DNA of 64,000 nucleotides from Agrostemma githago (GCA_958450325.1 OY288242.1:22512474-22576473), one strand, 5' to 3'. Counted from the first letter of the stretch, positions 1 to 11,113 are shown. Notes: generated by a model not told the origin, from the letters alone. Made by a program: numbers and translations.

Positions 1-82
1 CTAGTATCGAGACTAGGCTTGCGGCTTGATTCCAATTAGGATTAGGAAATTTTCCTAAACAGTTTGCAATGCGCTAATGCTC

Positions 83-88
83 TATATA
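83..88 (+). promoter_or_regulatory. TATA box of the antisense gene of element A
   Basis: A TATATA-type motif lies about 85 bases before the ATG at 169 that opens the plant-mobile-domain ORF. The spacing fits a plant core promoter with a short 5' UTR. It is on the strand opposite to gag-pol, so it would drive an antisense transcript independent of the LTR. The motif and spacing are observed; the function is inferred. Confidence 0.5.
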
Positions 89-168
89 GTCCTCTCTTGC
101 CCTTGATTTCTCCACGATTCTCATTACAAATCAATCTCTTCTTTAAAGAAAGTCTCTTTATTTCCCTT

Positions 169-2072
169 ATGGCAAAAAGAAGATCTTATTTTCTTAAGGA
201 ATTAGCCATGGGAATCGATAGATTGACCGTTATGCTGCAGGAGTGGTCCCGTCGCTTTAGGGACACGGATAGGGTGGCGCTCAACCAGACGGGTATAACT
301 CAGCTGTATCCGTTCCGTCAGATGGTGGTTGATCGCTATTTCGTGGATGCATGCTTGGCTAACTGGGATGACATATATCATGTCTTTGCTTTTCCCCGGG
401 GCGAGGTTTGCCCTTTGCCTGAGGAGATTGCCGCTATAGGAGGATGGAACCCGGTGCTTCGTCCAGCCGTCCCGTACTCGATCTATGACCCGAGGAGGAA
501 GCTTCGAGAATTTCTAGGGCTTTCTCACAATGAGATATCCCGCATGATGGAAGGCGATAAGATTTCTCTGATCGACTTGGCTGAGAAATTTATGAATTGA
601 TGTTCGGGTCAGACCGGCTTACAGCCGCAGGGCCTTTTCTTTCTGTATGCTCCACGTATATGCTTTCGAGGGTCACGTGGATTTGTTATCCTGCATGGGA
701 AACACCCATCTTCTGACCGTAGTAGATTAGATGGAGACTGAACACAACCCGGCTTGGCTGATCACGGGCGAGATTATCCAAGGATTGGACAGCCGTAAGA
801 GAGACTCGTCAATTCGTCTTACCGGGAGCACCCGATTGTTGCAAGTATGTTACTTTGCAATTTTTTTGATTTCCGATTTTTTTGATTTTTTTTACTCATG
901 TTTTTGTTTCCTTTTTGCAGATTTGGCTTTATGAGAGGCTATCAGTGATAGACCCTCCCCTTGATGCGGGCAACTATCGTCATAACCAGGTGATGACGAG
1001 GAGGCGGGCCATTGATTTCTCTCGTCAGATTACGCAAAAGTATTGGGACGAGGTTTTGTCTTTCCATGGTGGTCCGCTAATTCGATGGGTTGTTCCGTGG
1101 TGGCCCATCTACCTTTGGAGTGGCTTGGACCCGAGGGACAGAGCCCGCTATAAGGTGATCCTATCTTTCAGGTAGACGATTCATCTCTACCCAGATCGCA
1201 TACTAAGGCAGTATGGATGGACCCAGCGAATCCCTGAAGTTGAAGCAGTTGTGAGTGACCCTACCCAACTGACTGATGTAATGTGTGATACCTGGATGCA
1301 AAGATGGTACACACGGCATACTTGGCCCGTTGTCAAATCTCGCCACTCAATCTGGATTTCAGATTCTTACATGCAGTGGACCAAAGCCGTTGATGCTAAA
1401 GCCCGAGCTGCGCTGAAGGTTGACGAAGCTTTTGACCTGTTGAGGAGGGAGCAAGCTAAAGACAATAGGGGATTCTTCGATGATGGTGGCACTCCAGCTA
1501 CCCTAGTTCATCTAATGTCTGGTCAAAAGAAGAAGACTAAGACTCAAGCTGAAGAGTCTAGTGCTAAAGGTGCTTGGGGGAAAGTGAGCCCTCAGATGGA
1601 CTTGGAAAGGAGACTGGGCCCAAGACTACCCGTGCAGGACCGACTTGGCCCATGGGATAGACTGCCTGAGTATGTGCGGGCCCGACTTGGGCCGAAGACC
1701 GTGATTGAAGACCCGTCGTCAAAGAAACGGGCTCGGGCTAAGGAGGTTCCACTTGTGATTCGGCAACGCTCGCCACCACCCCGAAGACTCCAGGCTCCAC
1801 GCGACCGAAGGACAAGGGGAAGGGGAAGATGCCCGGATACTAGTCTCCTTATTTTATTATTTGAATATTATTATTATTTTTGTGGTGTGATCTTTTTGTG
1901 TGAATGCCGTTTTGGCATTTTTTTTTTTTTTTTTTGTAATCCCGAGTTTATCAAGATATTAATAAAGGACATATTATTGAACACCGATCCTGTCTTTCGT
2001 TTGTTGCAGCGGTTGTACCCTTTTGAAGGGTTGCCTACGTATCCGCAAATGGCGGAATCAAACCTAACGTAG
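169..2072 (+). pseudogene. Antisense ORF of element A: plant-mobile-domain (PMD/DUF7745-like) protein, broken
   Basis: I do not know a biochemical function. The pieces read like plant mobile domain proteins, a family carried by some Tat elements. Part 1 (169-600) contains the region NWDDIYHVFAFPRGEV, like the conserved core preceding a GE motif. Part 2 (731-844) ends in LLQ and is followed by an intron at 845-920 with GT and AG borders and a T-rich tract, then exon 921-1175 with IWLYERL. Phase is kept across this intron. A TAG at 1173 interrupts the frame; after it the frame continues with LYPDRILRQYGW, the typical PMD segment, and runs to 2072 with a basic tail. The last 80 residues or so look like read-through of non-coding DNA. 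Frame is also lost between 600 and 731. The start at 169 is chosen because it is the first ATG after the TATA box. Confidence 0.7.
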
Positions 2073-2251
2073 TTCAAAATTTGATTTGATTGATTTTTTT
2101 TTGCAATTTTCGAAATACATCAGGATTATTAATTCAAGATGTGCGACAGTAGAATATATTAGTTCTAGCTTATTGACTTGTCTAAAATTTTGAAAATTTA
2201 TAAAAAGGACAATTTTTTATAAATTTTTGCAAATGACATTGAGATGGGGGT

Positions 2252-3223
2252 TTATGGGTAGTAGCGCTTCAGCAGGTCCAAGTTGGTTGGGTTGACGAAT
2301 TCGTTCCCGTCCAAGTCTGTCAGCATCACCGCTGCTCCTGATAGGACCTTCTTGACTAAGTATGGCCCAACCCAGTTGGGTTTGAATTTACCCCTTGGGT
2401 CAACCGGCAGTAAGGCACGAACCGATTTTAGGACCAGATCCCCTTCCTTGATGTTCCTGGGCCTAACCCGTTTGTTGAAAGCCCGTTGGATCCTTTTTTG
2501 ATATATTTGAATGTTCTTGAGAGCCCGGGATCGCCGTTCGTCTAAAAGGACTAGCGAATCGTATCGGGCTTGGACCCAATCTGCCTCAGGTACTTGGCTT
2601 TCAAGTAGGATCCTTAGGGATGGCACCTCTAGCTCGACTGGTTGGACCGCTTCCATTCCGTATGTCAAGTAATACGGGGTTGCCCCGATCGCGGTGCGGA
2701 TTGAGGTTCGATATCCCCATAGGGCAAAAGGTATTTTGTCGGGCCAGTCCCGGTAATTTTCAGCCATCTTTTTAAGTATGGTGACAATTGTTTTATTGGC
2801 CGCTTCTACCGCTCCATTTGTTTGAGGTCGGTAAGGCGAAGATGTATGCCTTTGAATTTTGTATTTTGCCAGTAATGCGGCAGTTTCAGCTTGAAAGTGG
2901 GTCCCGTGATCGCTGATGAACTCGTGAGGGATCCCATACCGGCATATTATTTTATTTTGGATAAATTTGGCCACGTGCTTGGCGTTCAAGATACGGTATG
3001 ACTCGGCTTCGACCCATTTGGTGAAGTAGTCGATGGCCACCAAGATGAAGCAATGACCTCCCGTCCCGGAAGGATGCACCTTTCCAATTATGTCAATACC
3101 CCATGTCGAAAATGGCCATGGTGATGTCATGGTATATAATAGGGAAGATGGCGTATGCTGTACATTGGCGAAGATCTGACAGTTATGGCAGTGTTTGACA
3201 TACAACTGACAGTCTGTTTCCAT
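2252..3223 (-). CDS. pol (IN part): Integrase of element A (core and C-terminal domain)
   Basis: Inserts the retrotransposon cDNA into host DNA. The frame opens with the second half of the H2C2 zinc finger (CHNC), followed by the catalytic core. The first Asp is in WGIDIIGKV, the second in SDHGTHFQ, and the Glu in NGAVEAANK, giving a DD35E-type core. The C-terminal part has the WVGPYLVKKV motif common to Ty3/gypsy integrases and ends at KRYYP. It overlaps the RT frame by about 40 bases in another reading frame, so the zinc finger is split by a frameshift near 3190-3220. In an intact copy this would be the end of one polyprotein. Confidence 0.93.
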   Translation of the reverse strand: METDCQLYVKHCHNCQIFANVQHTPSSLLYTMTSPWPFSTWGIDIIGKVHPSGTGGHCFILVAIDYFTKWVEAESYRILNAKHVAKFIQNKIICRYGIPHEFISDHGTHFQAETAALLAKYKIQRHTSSPYRPQTNGAVEAANKTIVTILKKMAENYRDWPDKIPFALWGYRTSIRTAIGATPYYLTYGMEAVQPVELEVPSLRILLESQVPEADWVQARYDSLVLLDERRSRALKNIQIYQKRIQRAFNKRVRPRNIKEGDLVLKSVRALLPVDPRGKFKPNWVGPYLVKKVLSGAAVMLTDLDGNEFVNPTNLDLLKRYYP

Positions 3224-5288
3224 TCCAATAGTACCCGAGCCTCATGATTTTTCGGGCTAGCATATGGGCGTTCATATGCGGGCCGTTTTCACCATCATGG
3301 ACCTCGGCCATGACCTTTTTGGCCTGTATTTTATCAATGCATAGGAGTAAAGCCCCCTGTGCCGTCTTTTTGTACAATTGCCCGTCATCAGTTCGAACAA
3401 ATTGGGTTGCTAATCTTCGTAGGGCCTTTTTGGCCCAATTTTCAGCTTCCGGGGGGTACTCTCCCGTTGTCAGGTAGGTTAGGACAGCTTGATACCAAGG
3501 CTCCGGGTCAGTTATCTCGATATCCTGAATGGCGTGGATGTAGGATGGCTCGGACCGTCTTTCGACACAGATTGGCATGCTGGTCAGGTGATCCGGGATG
3601 TTCAGTAAAGATGCTAATTTGGAAAGTGCATCTGCGAACTGATTCTCTTCCCGGGGCAGATAAATGTATTCTACCTTTTGAAATTGTTTCTCTAGAACCC
3701 TTACCCGTGCTTGGTAAGCCACGAGATTGGCGTTCCGAGTTTTCCATTTTTGGAGAGCTTGATTGATGAATAATGATGAATCACCGTGGACCCGGAGGTT
3801 TGTTACCCCTAAATCAGCGGCGGCTTGCAACCCGTGATTGCATGCTTCGTATTCGGCTGCGTTGTTGGTCACGTCGAAGTCCAACTTGATGGACAAGGGA
3901 GTGTGTTCCCCTCGGGGTGAAATTAACAGGATTCCGACCCCAAATCCTCGGAAGTTGGATGCCCCATCGAAATATAAATCCCACACTTCCGTATCGGTAT
4001 GGAATATGTCTTCATCAGGAAAGGCCCATGTATCGGTGTGGCCTTCTTCGGATATTGGGCCGTCAGCGAGGAACTCGGCAACTACCCGGCCTTTGATGGC
4101 TTTTAATGGTACAAATTTGAGGTCGAACTCGGATAACATTAAAGTCCATCTTGACATCCTGCCGTTGAGGATGGGCTTCTCAAATAAGTACTTGATAGGA
4201 TCCATTTTGGATAACACATGTACCTCGTGACTGAGCATGTAATGTCGGAGCTTTTTAGTGGCCCAAACCAATGCTAGGCACGTCTTTTCGAGCATTGTAT
4301 ATTTGCCCTCATATTCGAGGAACTTTTTACTGATGTAGTAAATAGCCCGTTCTTCTGAATCGACTGTCTGGGCCAGCATAGCCCCCATGGCCGTCTCCGT
4401 CGTCGTTAGGTATAACGACAAAGGCAGACTGTGTTGAGGTGACATTAGTACCGGCGGAGCAGACAACATCTCTTTGATTTTGTCGAAAGCCGCTTGACAT
4501 TTGCCGTCCCATAGCACCCGTTCTCCGATCTTTAGCTTTTTGAAGATGGGTTCGCATACCATGGTTAGTTTCGAAATGAACCGGCTGATGTATTGGACTT
4601 TTCCGAGAAACCCCCTTATTTCCTTTTCGGTCTTGGGTGGTTGCATCTCGGTGATGGCTTTGATTTTAGCAGGGTCGACCTCGATGCCGCGTTGGCTAAC
4701 GATATGGCCCAGTAATTTGCCCGACGTTACCCCAAAACTGCATTTTTGTGGGTTCAGTCTCATGTTGTATTTACGTAGCCGGGTGACGAACTTTCTTAGG
4801 GCTGAAATGTGCCCGCTTCGGTCCTTGGATTTGACGATCATGTCGTCCACATAGACCTCCAATTCCTTATGCATCATGTCGTGGAGCAAGGTAGTGGCGG
4901 TCCGTTGATAAGTGGCCCCGGCGTTGATAAGCCCAAATGGCATGACGGTGTAACAGTAAGTACCCCAAGGTGTAATGAAGGTGGTCTTACCCATGTCCTC
5001 TTCTGCCATTTTAATCTGATTGTACCCGGCATACCCGTCCATGAACGATAGAAGGGCATGATCGGCCGTGTTATCCACCAGTATGTAGATGTGTGGTAAC
5101 GGAAAATCGTCTTTTGGGCTTGCCTTGTTAAGATCCCGGAAGTCCACGCAAACCCGCACCTTGCCGTCCTTCTTGGGTACCGGCACGATGTTTGCAACCC
5201 CGTCTGGATATTCAGACACTTGTATAAAGCCTGCTTTAAATTGTTTATCGACCTCTTCCTTGACTTTAAGAGACCACTCGGGCTTCAT
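3183..5288 (-). CDS. pol (RT-RNH part): Reverse transcriptase with two RNase H domains, element A
   Basis: The RT starts at about residue 1 with MKPEWSLKVKEEVDKQF. The catalytic YVDD is at about residue 146 within LEVYVDDMIVKS. The native RNase H follows the tether (residues 250-400). A second, archaeal-type RNase H starts near residue 436, with Asp in YFDGAS, Glu in NNAAEYEA, Asp in HGDSS and the last Asp in QFADALS. Dual RNase H is diagnostic of the Tat lineage. The C-terminus holds the first half of the integrase zinc finger (HDGENGPHMNAH) and then shifts frame. Upstream, an in-frame TAA near 5343 separates this frame from the duplicated linker, so pol is broken on both sides. Confidence 0.95.
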   Translation of the reverse strand: MKPEWSLKVKEEVDKQFKAGFIQVSEYPDGVANIVPVPKKDGKVRVCVDFRDLNKASPKDDFPLPHIYILVDNTADHALLSFMDGYAGYNQIKMAEEDMGKTTFITPWGTYCYTVMPFGLINAGATYQRTATTLLHDMMHKELEVYVDDMIVKSKDRSGHISALRKFVTRLRKYNMRLNPQKCSFGVTSGKLLGHIVSQRGIEVDPAKIKAITEMQPPKTEKEIRGFLGKVQYISRFISKLTMVCEPIFKKLKIGERVLWDGKCQAAFDKIKEMLSAPPVLMSPQHSLPLSLYLTTTETAMGAMLAQTVDSEERAIYYISKKFLEYEGKYTMLEKTCLALVWATKKLRHYMLSHEVHVLSKMDPIKYLFEKPILNGRMSRWTLMLSEFDLKFVPLKAIKGRVVAEFLADGPISEEGHTDTWAFPDEDIFHTDTEVWDLYFDGASNFRGFGVGILLISPRGEHTPLSIKLDFDVTNNAAEYEACNHGLQAAADLGVTNLRVHGDSSLFINQALQKWKTRNANLVAYQARVRVLEKQFQKVEYIYLPREENQFADALSKLASLLNIPDHLTSMPICVERRSEPSYIHAIQDIEITDPEPWYQAVLTYLTTGEYPPEAENWAKKALRRLATQFVRTDDGQLYKKTAQGALLLCIDKIQAKKVMAEVHDGENGPHMNAHMLARKIMRLGYYWNGNRLSVVCQTLP

Positions 5289-5342
5289 TCTTCTGAGTTT
5301 TTGCTTTACCGGCTTGCACCCTTCTTTGATGGGTATACGGTG

Positions 5343-6121
5343 TTATGCTATTTCCCGATCTATACCTGGCGTTTCCTTGTAGGACCATGCGAAGACATTC
5401 TTGAATTCCTGGAGTAGGCTCGTGAACTGTTGTCTCTCCTCGGGATCTAAGGATAAACCTAACTTAAGAATATGAGGGTCTAAGGTGGTTCCCACATTGA
5501 CGGATTCAGTTTCCTCAATTACCGGATCTCGGGATTCCCTTTGCTCGAGTTGCTCGATCAGGTGTGGAGGTGGTGGTACCTGTTCGTCGGGTTTCTCAAT
5601 GTCGTTGCATATAAAATTTTTGAAAGCATTTTGAAAATAAGACAAGTCGTAAGCAGAACGGTTATCGTTATTATTGATAGTAAATTTGGAAAACAGCTCA
5701 AAGAGAGCGGCCATCTGATCGTTGGTCAGAGGTCGGCTATCTCCCGGTCTATACCCGGCATGTCCTTGTAGCACCATGCAAAGACATCTTTGAATTCCTG
5801 GAGGAGGTCTGTGAATTGTTTTCTCTCCTCTGGATCTAAAGATAGGCCCAACTTAAGCATCTGGGGCTCTAAAGTGGTTCCCACGTTGATGGACTCGGTA
5901 TCTTCGATTACCGGATCTCGGGATTCCCTTTGCTCGACCAGATGTTGAGGTAGGGGTACCTGTTCGTCGGGTTTCTCAATGTCATTGCGTATAAAATTTT
6001 TGAAATTGAGAAAATTTTGGAAATGAGACAAGTCGTAAGCAGAACGGTGTTCGTTATTATTATTGACGGTAAATCTTGAAAATAGCTCGAATAGAGCTGC
6101 CATCTGATCATTGGTCAGTGG
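5343..6121 (-). repeat. 389-bp tandem duplication between protease and RT of element A
   Basis: Two copies of the linker segment that encodes LTNDQMAALFELFS to PGIDREIA lie head to tail. The matching motif around CATCTGATC..TTGGTCAG is found at about 6101 and 5712, an offset of 389. The offset is not a multiple of three, so the first copy ends in a stop (5726) and the second is read in another frame (5343-5777). The copies differ at many positions, including indels, so the duplication is not recent. In Ogre elements this protease-RT boundary is where a spliced intron lies, which is an alternative reason for the stops. Confidence 0.8.
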
Positions 6122-9010
6122 CGGTATAGGGAGAGGTCTTGGGACAGGCCCCGAGACCTCCGTGGATAAGGGAAGAGGGGTTACAGACTCGACTTTAGCA
6201 CCAGACCCTCTAGACTCGGACTCAGACTCCGACTCTGACTCTGACTCAGACTCGGTATCCGGCATGTCTCCCTCGCCGGTGGTCAGCTTGTAGACCCGTC
6301 CTTGACCGTCGGTCCATTTTATGGTCTTCCTCCAAGCCCTCGTTTCGGTGTTGGCGCTGACCTCGGTGATTAGCTTGGTTGGGTCGAACCGATCGCTGCG
6401 AAGGATCAGGTTGACCAAGTCGTTCTTTGGAGCGGGGACGGCTTTGTCTTCTCCGAATAAGAGCCCCACCACGGGCTCAGAGTTGCTTTCGCTTTCCTTT
6501 GATTCGGCCTGGACGATGGTGAATATATCATCAGGGATGAAATTGCATTCCCGAGCCTTTTTGGTCTCGGGATATGTGACGGTGGGTTGGTAGAGGCCCA
6601 CTTGGACGGCTCCGAAGACTGGAGTAACGAAGTAATCCGTTAACTTCAGGCTATAAGGGCTTATGTAAGTACCCTTGATAATGTCGACGGCCTTGTGAAT
6701 ACCGGCCCGAACCACGTTTTCCGGGGTTATAGCATACCCCAATCCGAAATGTGACTCGCCATCATTTAGGACCTCGATGATCTTCCCAGCTGGAAGATAT
6801 GGCCTTGAGGTTATCCCGGGTAGGTAACCCAGATTTTGTAGCATCGTGTCGATGCTAGTTGTGAAGTAGGGCCTAAAGAGATATTCTTCTTCGATCATGC
6901 CCACGAAATCAAATCCTCGCGGGTCGGCCCGGCCCGTAGCGTTGCAGCTTGCTACGGTAATTGGGGTCGCCTCCAGCGTGATGATATCGTCTTTGAGGGG
7001 CATCTTGACTTTTCGATGGAGGGTAGATGACACGGCCTTGACTGCGTGGATCCAAGGCCTTCCCAGCAAGAGATTGAATGATGAGGTGACATCTATCACC
7101 TGAAATTCCAATTCCTTTTCGATTGGGCCCGTTATGATCTTCAATTTCACGGCCCCGGCGACAGGTTTTGGGCTTCCGTCGAAAGCCTGGATAGTCTGCG
7201 CCGTTGGAAGGTAATCGGCATCGGTGATGCCGAGTGCTTTTGCGGTCCTTAGAGGAAGGACATTCACGGCTGATCCATCGTCGATAAGGGTCATCGGGAG
7301 ATATTTACCTTTGCAGATGACCGTGATGTATAGGGCCAGATTATGATTGGGCCCAAATGGTGGCAGATAAGCTTCAGAGAAGGTTATGAGTGGGCCTTCT
7401 TCTTTGGATTTGCCCTTAAGGTAGGGCATGATGGTGGCTACCATTTCAGCAGGGGTAGCCTCTGAATCAACCTTGATTTCATCGAGAGCCTTAGTCAGTG
7501 CTTCCCGATGAGCTTGCGAGCTAACCAATAGTTGCCATATGGTTAGATCGGCTCGGACCCTCTTCATTTGTTGGACCAGAGCCGTGTCTGGGCTTGGTTC
7601 TTCGAGGGTAGGCTCCGTCCTGGCGGGTTCAGTGACGGATATAGGAATGGAACGCCCAGCTGCGGCGAGATGATTGGTGGCTAAGGCCTTGGACTTAGCC
7701 TGTCGGACCTCTTCGAGGGTGATGGGGACAGGTTCCCCTTTGGTTAAGTACACATCATCCTCGTCGTCGAACCATATCCCGTTGACTTGTGGGATATAGG
7801 GAGAGATGAGGTGAGAACAGTCAATTACCTCACCGGTGAAGATAGCATGAGCGCTGAATGGGTTTTCTTTGTTGCTCGGCTTGTCTCCGGGCAACGGGAT
7901 TTTCCCGCTCTCGATAAGGTCCTGGATCAGGTGTTTTAACCTCCAACATTTTTCAGTATCATGCCCGTTACCCCGGTGATACTGACAATAGGCCTGGGCA
8001 TTGTAAGTTTTGGGCCTTTTTTCCACTGGAGGTTCTGCAGTCGGGTCTATCGGTTGGATTAGGCCCTTTGAGGATAGCCTCTGTAAGGCATAAGTATAGG
8101 TAGTCCCTATATCTGTAAATACCCGATTTGGTGTATTCTTTTTAGAGGAGGTGTCAAGCAGGTTTACCTCGTCGAAGATGCTGCGAGTTGCAGCTGCGGG
8201 TGTGGGCTTGATTGTGGATGAACTTGCCCCTTGATAGCCTTTGGTAGAGGCCTTGGTCAGGCTCTCTAGCCTCAAGTCATCCTCGATTCTCGTGCCCATT
8301 TCAGTAAGGACAGCAAAGTTTGGGATGATGGCATACCGGAGGTGGACCCGGTAGGATGGGAGTAGATTTTTGACGAAGGCTTCCACTAGGGCCTTCTCGC
8401 CGGGCTTGTCGACCAGCTTCACACTCTCAGCCCTCCACCTTTGCAGATATTTTGTGAACCCTTCTTTGGGCTCTTGGGCCATTACCTCCAGAGTACGCAT
8501 CGTAGTCTGGATTTCAGTGTTATCGGCGTAGTTCCGAGCGAATTCGGTCGCCACATCATCCCAAGTCTTGTATTTCTTGGGGTCGAGCCTGTAGAACCAG
8601 GCCCTGGGATGCTTCTCCAAAGAGGAAGGGAATAGGTGCTTGAACATGGTGGACTTTACTCCTTTGACTGCCATGAAGTCCTTGAAAGCCCGGATATGAT
8701 GGACCGGATCTTCGGTACCCTCAAACATAGGAATTCCCGTTAAGTTGAGGTTGGCCGGTAGCTCGTCATTCAAAGGTGAATAAATGCGAGCATTTTCAGA
8801 GTGGATTGAGTTGCTTGTTGACAGGTGGACTTGCTCCTCGAGCCTGCGAACAACACTGACCAATTCGGCTATGGGCCCAGTGGAATCAGCTCCTTCAACT
8901 GGGACCGTCTTCTCTACAGTGCTCAGGCGAGTGTCCAAAGTTGCTTGGTTAGCGAGGATGGAGGTCAGTTGAGTCTCGATTTTGGTTAGGGCATTTTTAA
9001 ATTCGTCCAT
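5726..9010 (-). CDS. gag-pro: Gag-protease polyprotein of element A
   Basis: This 1094-residue frame has an N-terminal coiled region (residues 1-65) and a retrotransposon gag core (about 92-250, with HPRAWFYRLDPKKYKTW). A Tat-type knuckle CQYHRGNGHDTEKCWRLKH lies at about 342-360. The retropepsin-like active site LIDDGSAVNVLP is at about 575; the usual DTG/DSG reads DDG here. A Ser-Glu run lies near residue 920, encoded by a GACTCN-type microsatellite at 6207-6255. The end carries the duplicated linker and stops at DREIADL because of the duplication. The start at 9010 is the first ATG after the leader. This is the longest intact frame of element A. Confidence 0.92.
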   Translation of the reverse strand: MDEFKNALTKIETQLTSILANQATLDTRLSTVEKTVPVEGADSTGPIAELVSVVRRLEEQVHLSTSNSIHSENARIYSPLNDELPANLNLTGIPMFEGTEDPVHHIRAFKDFMAVKGVKSTMFKHLFPSSLEKHPRAWFYRLDPKKYKTWDDVATEFARNYADNTEIQTTMRTLEVMAQEPKEGFTKYLQRWRAESVKLVDKPGEKALVEAFVKNLLPSYRVHLRYAIIPNFAVLTEMGTRIEDDLRLESLTKASTKGYQGASSSTIKPTPAAATRSIFDEVNLLDTSSKKNTPNRVFTDIGTTYTYALQRLSSKGLIQPIDPTAEPPVEKRPKTYNAQAYCQYHRGNGHDTEKCWRLKHLIQDLIESGKIPLPGDKPSNKENPFSAHAIFTGEVIDCSHLISPYIPQVNGIWFDDEDDVYLTKGEPVPITLEEVRQAKSKALATNHLAAAGRSIPISVTEPARTEPTLEEPSPDTALVQQMKRVRADLTIWQLLVSSQAHREALTKALDEIKVDSEATPAEMVATIMPYLKGKSKEEGPLITFSEAYLPPFGPNHNLALYITVICKGKYLPMTLIDDGSAVNVLPLRTAKALGITDADYLPTAQTIQAFDGSPKPVAGAVKLKIITGPIEKELEFQVIDVTSSFNLLLGRPWIHAVKAVSSTLHRKVKMPLKDDIITLEATPITVASCNATGRADPRGFDFVGMIEEEYLFRPYFTTSIDTMLQNLGYLPGITSRPYLPAGKIIEVLNDGESHFGLGYAITPENVVRAGIHKAVDIIKGTYISPYSLKLTDYFVTPVFGAVQVGLYQPTVTYPETKKARECNFIPDDIFTIVQAESKESESNSEPVVGLLFGEDKAVPAPKNDLVNLILRSDRFDPTKLITEVSANTETRAWRKTIKWTDGQGRVYKLTTGEGDMPDTESESESESESESESRGSGAKVESVTPLPLSTEVSGPVPRPLPIPPLTNDQMAALFELFSRFTVNNNNEHRSAYDLSHFQNFLNFKNFIRNDIEKPDEQVPLPQHLVEQRESRDPVIEDTESINVGTTLEPQMLKLGLSLDPEERKQFTDLLQEFKDVFAWCYKDMPGIDREIADL
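6207..6255. repeat. GACTCN hexamer microsatellite encoding a Ser-Glu run
   Basis: Repeated GACTCG, GACTCA, GACTCC and GACTCT units on the plus strand encode alternating Glu and Ser in the gag-pro frame of A. A related run is present in element E at 48436-48497, so this linker belongs to the family. Confidence 0.85.
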
Positions 9011-10064
9011 CTTGCGTTGATGTCGGGTTGTGGCTGGCCTGTCTGTAAGAACACCGCGTAATCAAAAACTAGCCCAGAAATCCCGGAATAGAAAGTACAT
9101 CCCAAACGAGACTAAAAAGGGAAATGACTCGAGAAAGACACCTAGACGGGTGACTCGTGAAGTGTGGGCTTTCCTTAGGATTCGGCAAGTGGGCCTAGTC
9201 TTGTTCGAAGGAAGGTTCACGCGGGACATCCCCCAGACTTTTGACTCGATCGTGTTGATGGGCCCTCCTTCGTAAGACTATGTCCTACTTAGGTGGGCCC
9301 TGCCTTAGTCTAATAAGGCGGACTGGGATAGGGAAGAAGCTCGTGATGTAAGATCGACAGAGCTTCGACGCTAGAGAAACTTGACAACTTAAGACATGAC
9401 CCGACACTGCTAAATATGGGAAGTCCTAAGAGTGGAAGGTTTTGAAAATTGATTGTTTTTGAAGAAATCCGAGAAAACTCGGTTGAGGGCCCAATTTTCG
9501 AGAAAAACGAAAGAGCGTTGGGCCGCGGGTTTTGAAAGTAATTTTGAGTTTTGAATTGGGCAGCATACCGTCTAGAAAATAGGCTATTTTGAGTAAAATC
9601 ACAAGTCCTAAATTTGGTAAGTCCCGGGTTTTGAAAATTGAATATCTTGGAAAGGAGGATGTAATTTTTGAAAAGTTGATATTTTTGAAAATGACTCGGA
9701 AACCATGTAGCACGTAGTCACACAAGCATTATAACGACGCCATGTATGCTCTACACTAAGTCTCGGTCGGTCTGAAAGGGTCTATACCAGTGTACATAGT
9801 CTAGACGTTGATCGGGACGGACTCTCTAAGTCGAGTTGAGCTTAGAACATGCCGCGAAACCCACTCGAATCGACTATGGACACCTTTTGACATATCCATG
9901 TTGGAGTACATCAATGGTATAGTGGGACGTCGGTCACCAGTACCGGCCCGGGAAAATATGGGTTATGCATGAACCGTAAAACTAACACGCGCATTGTATT
10001 TGTCAAACGATTTCTATTCGAGTCTCACCCTGAGGATGCCGATGGTAAGTCACGCATCAGTTAA
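9011..10064 (-). other. Untranslated leader of element A between PBS and gag
   Basis: About 1.05 kb without a convincing gene. It is rich in AAAATTGA/TTTTGAAA-type stretches. The corresponding part of element E (45861-47525) has the same composition and position, so this is the element's own leader. Confidence 0.7.
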
Positions 10065-10082
10065 TCCCCAGCGGAGTCGCCA
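10065..10082 (-). other. Primer-binding site of element A (tRNA-Arg type)
   Basis: On the minus strand it reads TGGCGACTCCGCTGGGGA, three bases after the end of the LTR. This is the PBS type reported for Ogre elements and matches the 3' end of plant tRNA-Arg apart from one base, as recalled. It fixes the LTR border and the direction of the element. Confidence 0.85.
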
Positions 10083-11113
10083 AATTGTGGACATGACATA
10101 GGTCCACCCCGACGCGGCCACGCGCGGGTTTGGGTAGGCGAATGAATCTCCATATGAAACGGATCGAATTGAAATTTAGGTCTATGTGGAGTCACCACCG
10201 AATTTTGTGGTTATTCGGAACCATTCGAGCCCACTCTATGTCGTAGTAGTCCGTATACAAAATACGGCCCATTTCCGATGTCAGAGTTTATTGGGCTCGT
10301 CCCTTTGCATTTGATACCAATACCGACATTATCGGATATTGTGTATTGAATGACTCTCGTGCGCCAACGGTTTCGGGCATCCGGAAACCGAGGTTCTGAT
10401 TAAGGGGTGAGGGTACGTGTTGGGAAGCCCACAAAGGACACCCAACCCCGCCCGCACATTAGCGGCCTCTACTAAAAATTCGAGTGACTTACAATACGCG
10501 CGCTAGTTAAATGGGAAAATGATATGCAAAGATTATTTTCCCTAAACATGTGAATGGAATTGAAAAGGGTTTCTAAGTCGATTTAATGCAATTAATTCTA
10601 CGTCAAAGTGGAATTTTAGCATGTGGGTTCATTTTAGTAAAATAAAATAAACGACAAAAATCGACAAAGGAAACAATCAAACCGTTAGTAACGATGTAAC
10701 GAGTAATAGATTGAATAAAGATATAGATGTGATGAATGCATGATTTTGGAAAGAATAGTAGGTCACGTGATGGATTAACACGTGTTGACCGAGGTCAAGG
10801 AAAAAAAAATATATCGAGATCTAAAAAAAATGTTTTGTCTAAAAAAATGATGTTCGAAGAATAATAATAAAAAAGAGCGAAATTGTTTTCTTCGGAAAAT
10901 TGATGATTTTATTAAATCGCGTACAAATATTGCGTAATTTGCACTCGACTTAATATTTTTGATATTCGTCGTATTCAATATTCGATTATGAAATCGATAT
11001 TAAATACTTGGAATAATTTATACTCGATTTTAATTTTGATGTTCGTCATATCCCATATCCGATTATGGAATCGATATGGAATACTAGAGTGAAAAAATAA
11101 AGAAAATAATATA

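Noticed and set aside
3244..5417. Many plus-strand frames of 65-135 residues
   Set aside because: They are antisense shadows of the RT and RNase H coding region, which has clear catalytic motifs on the minus strand.
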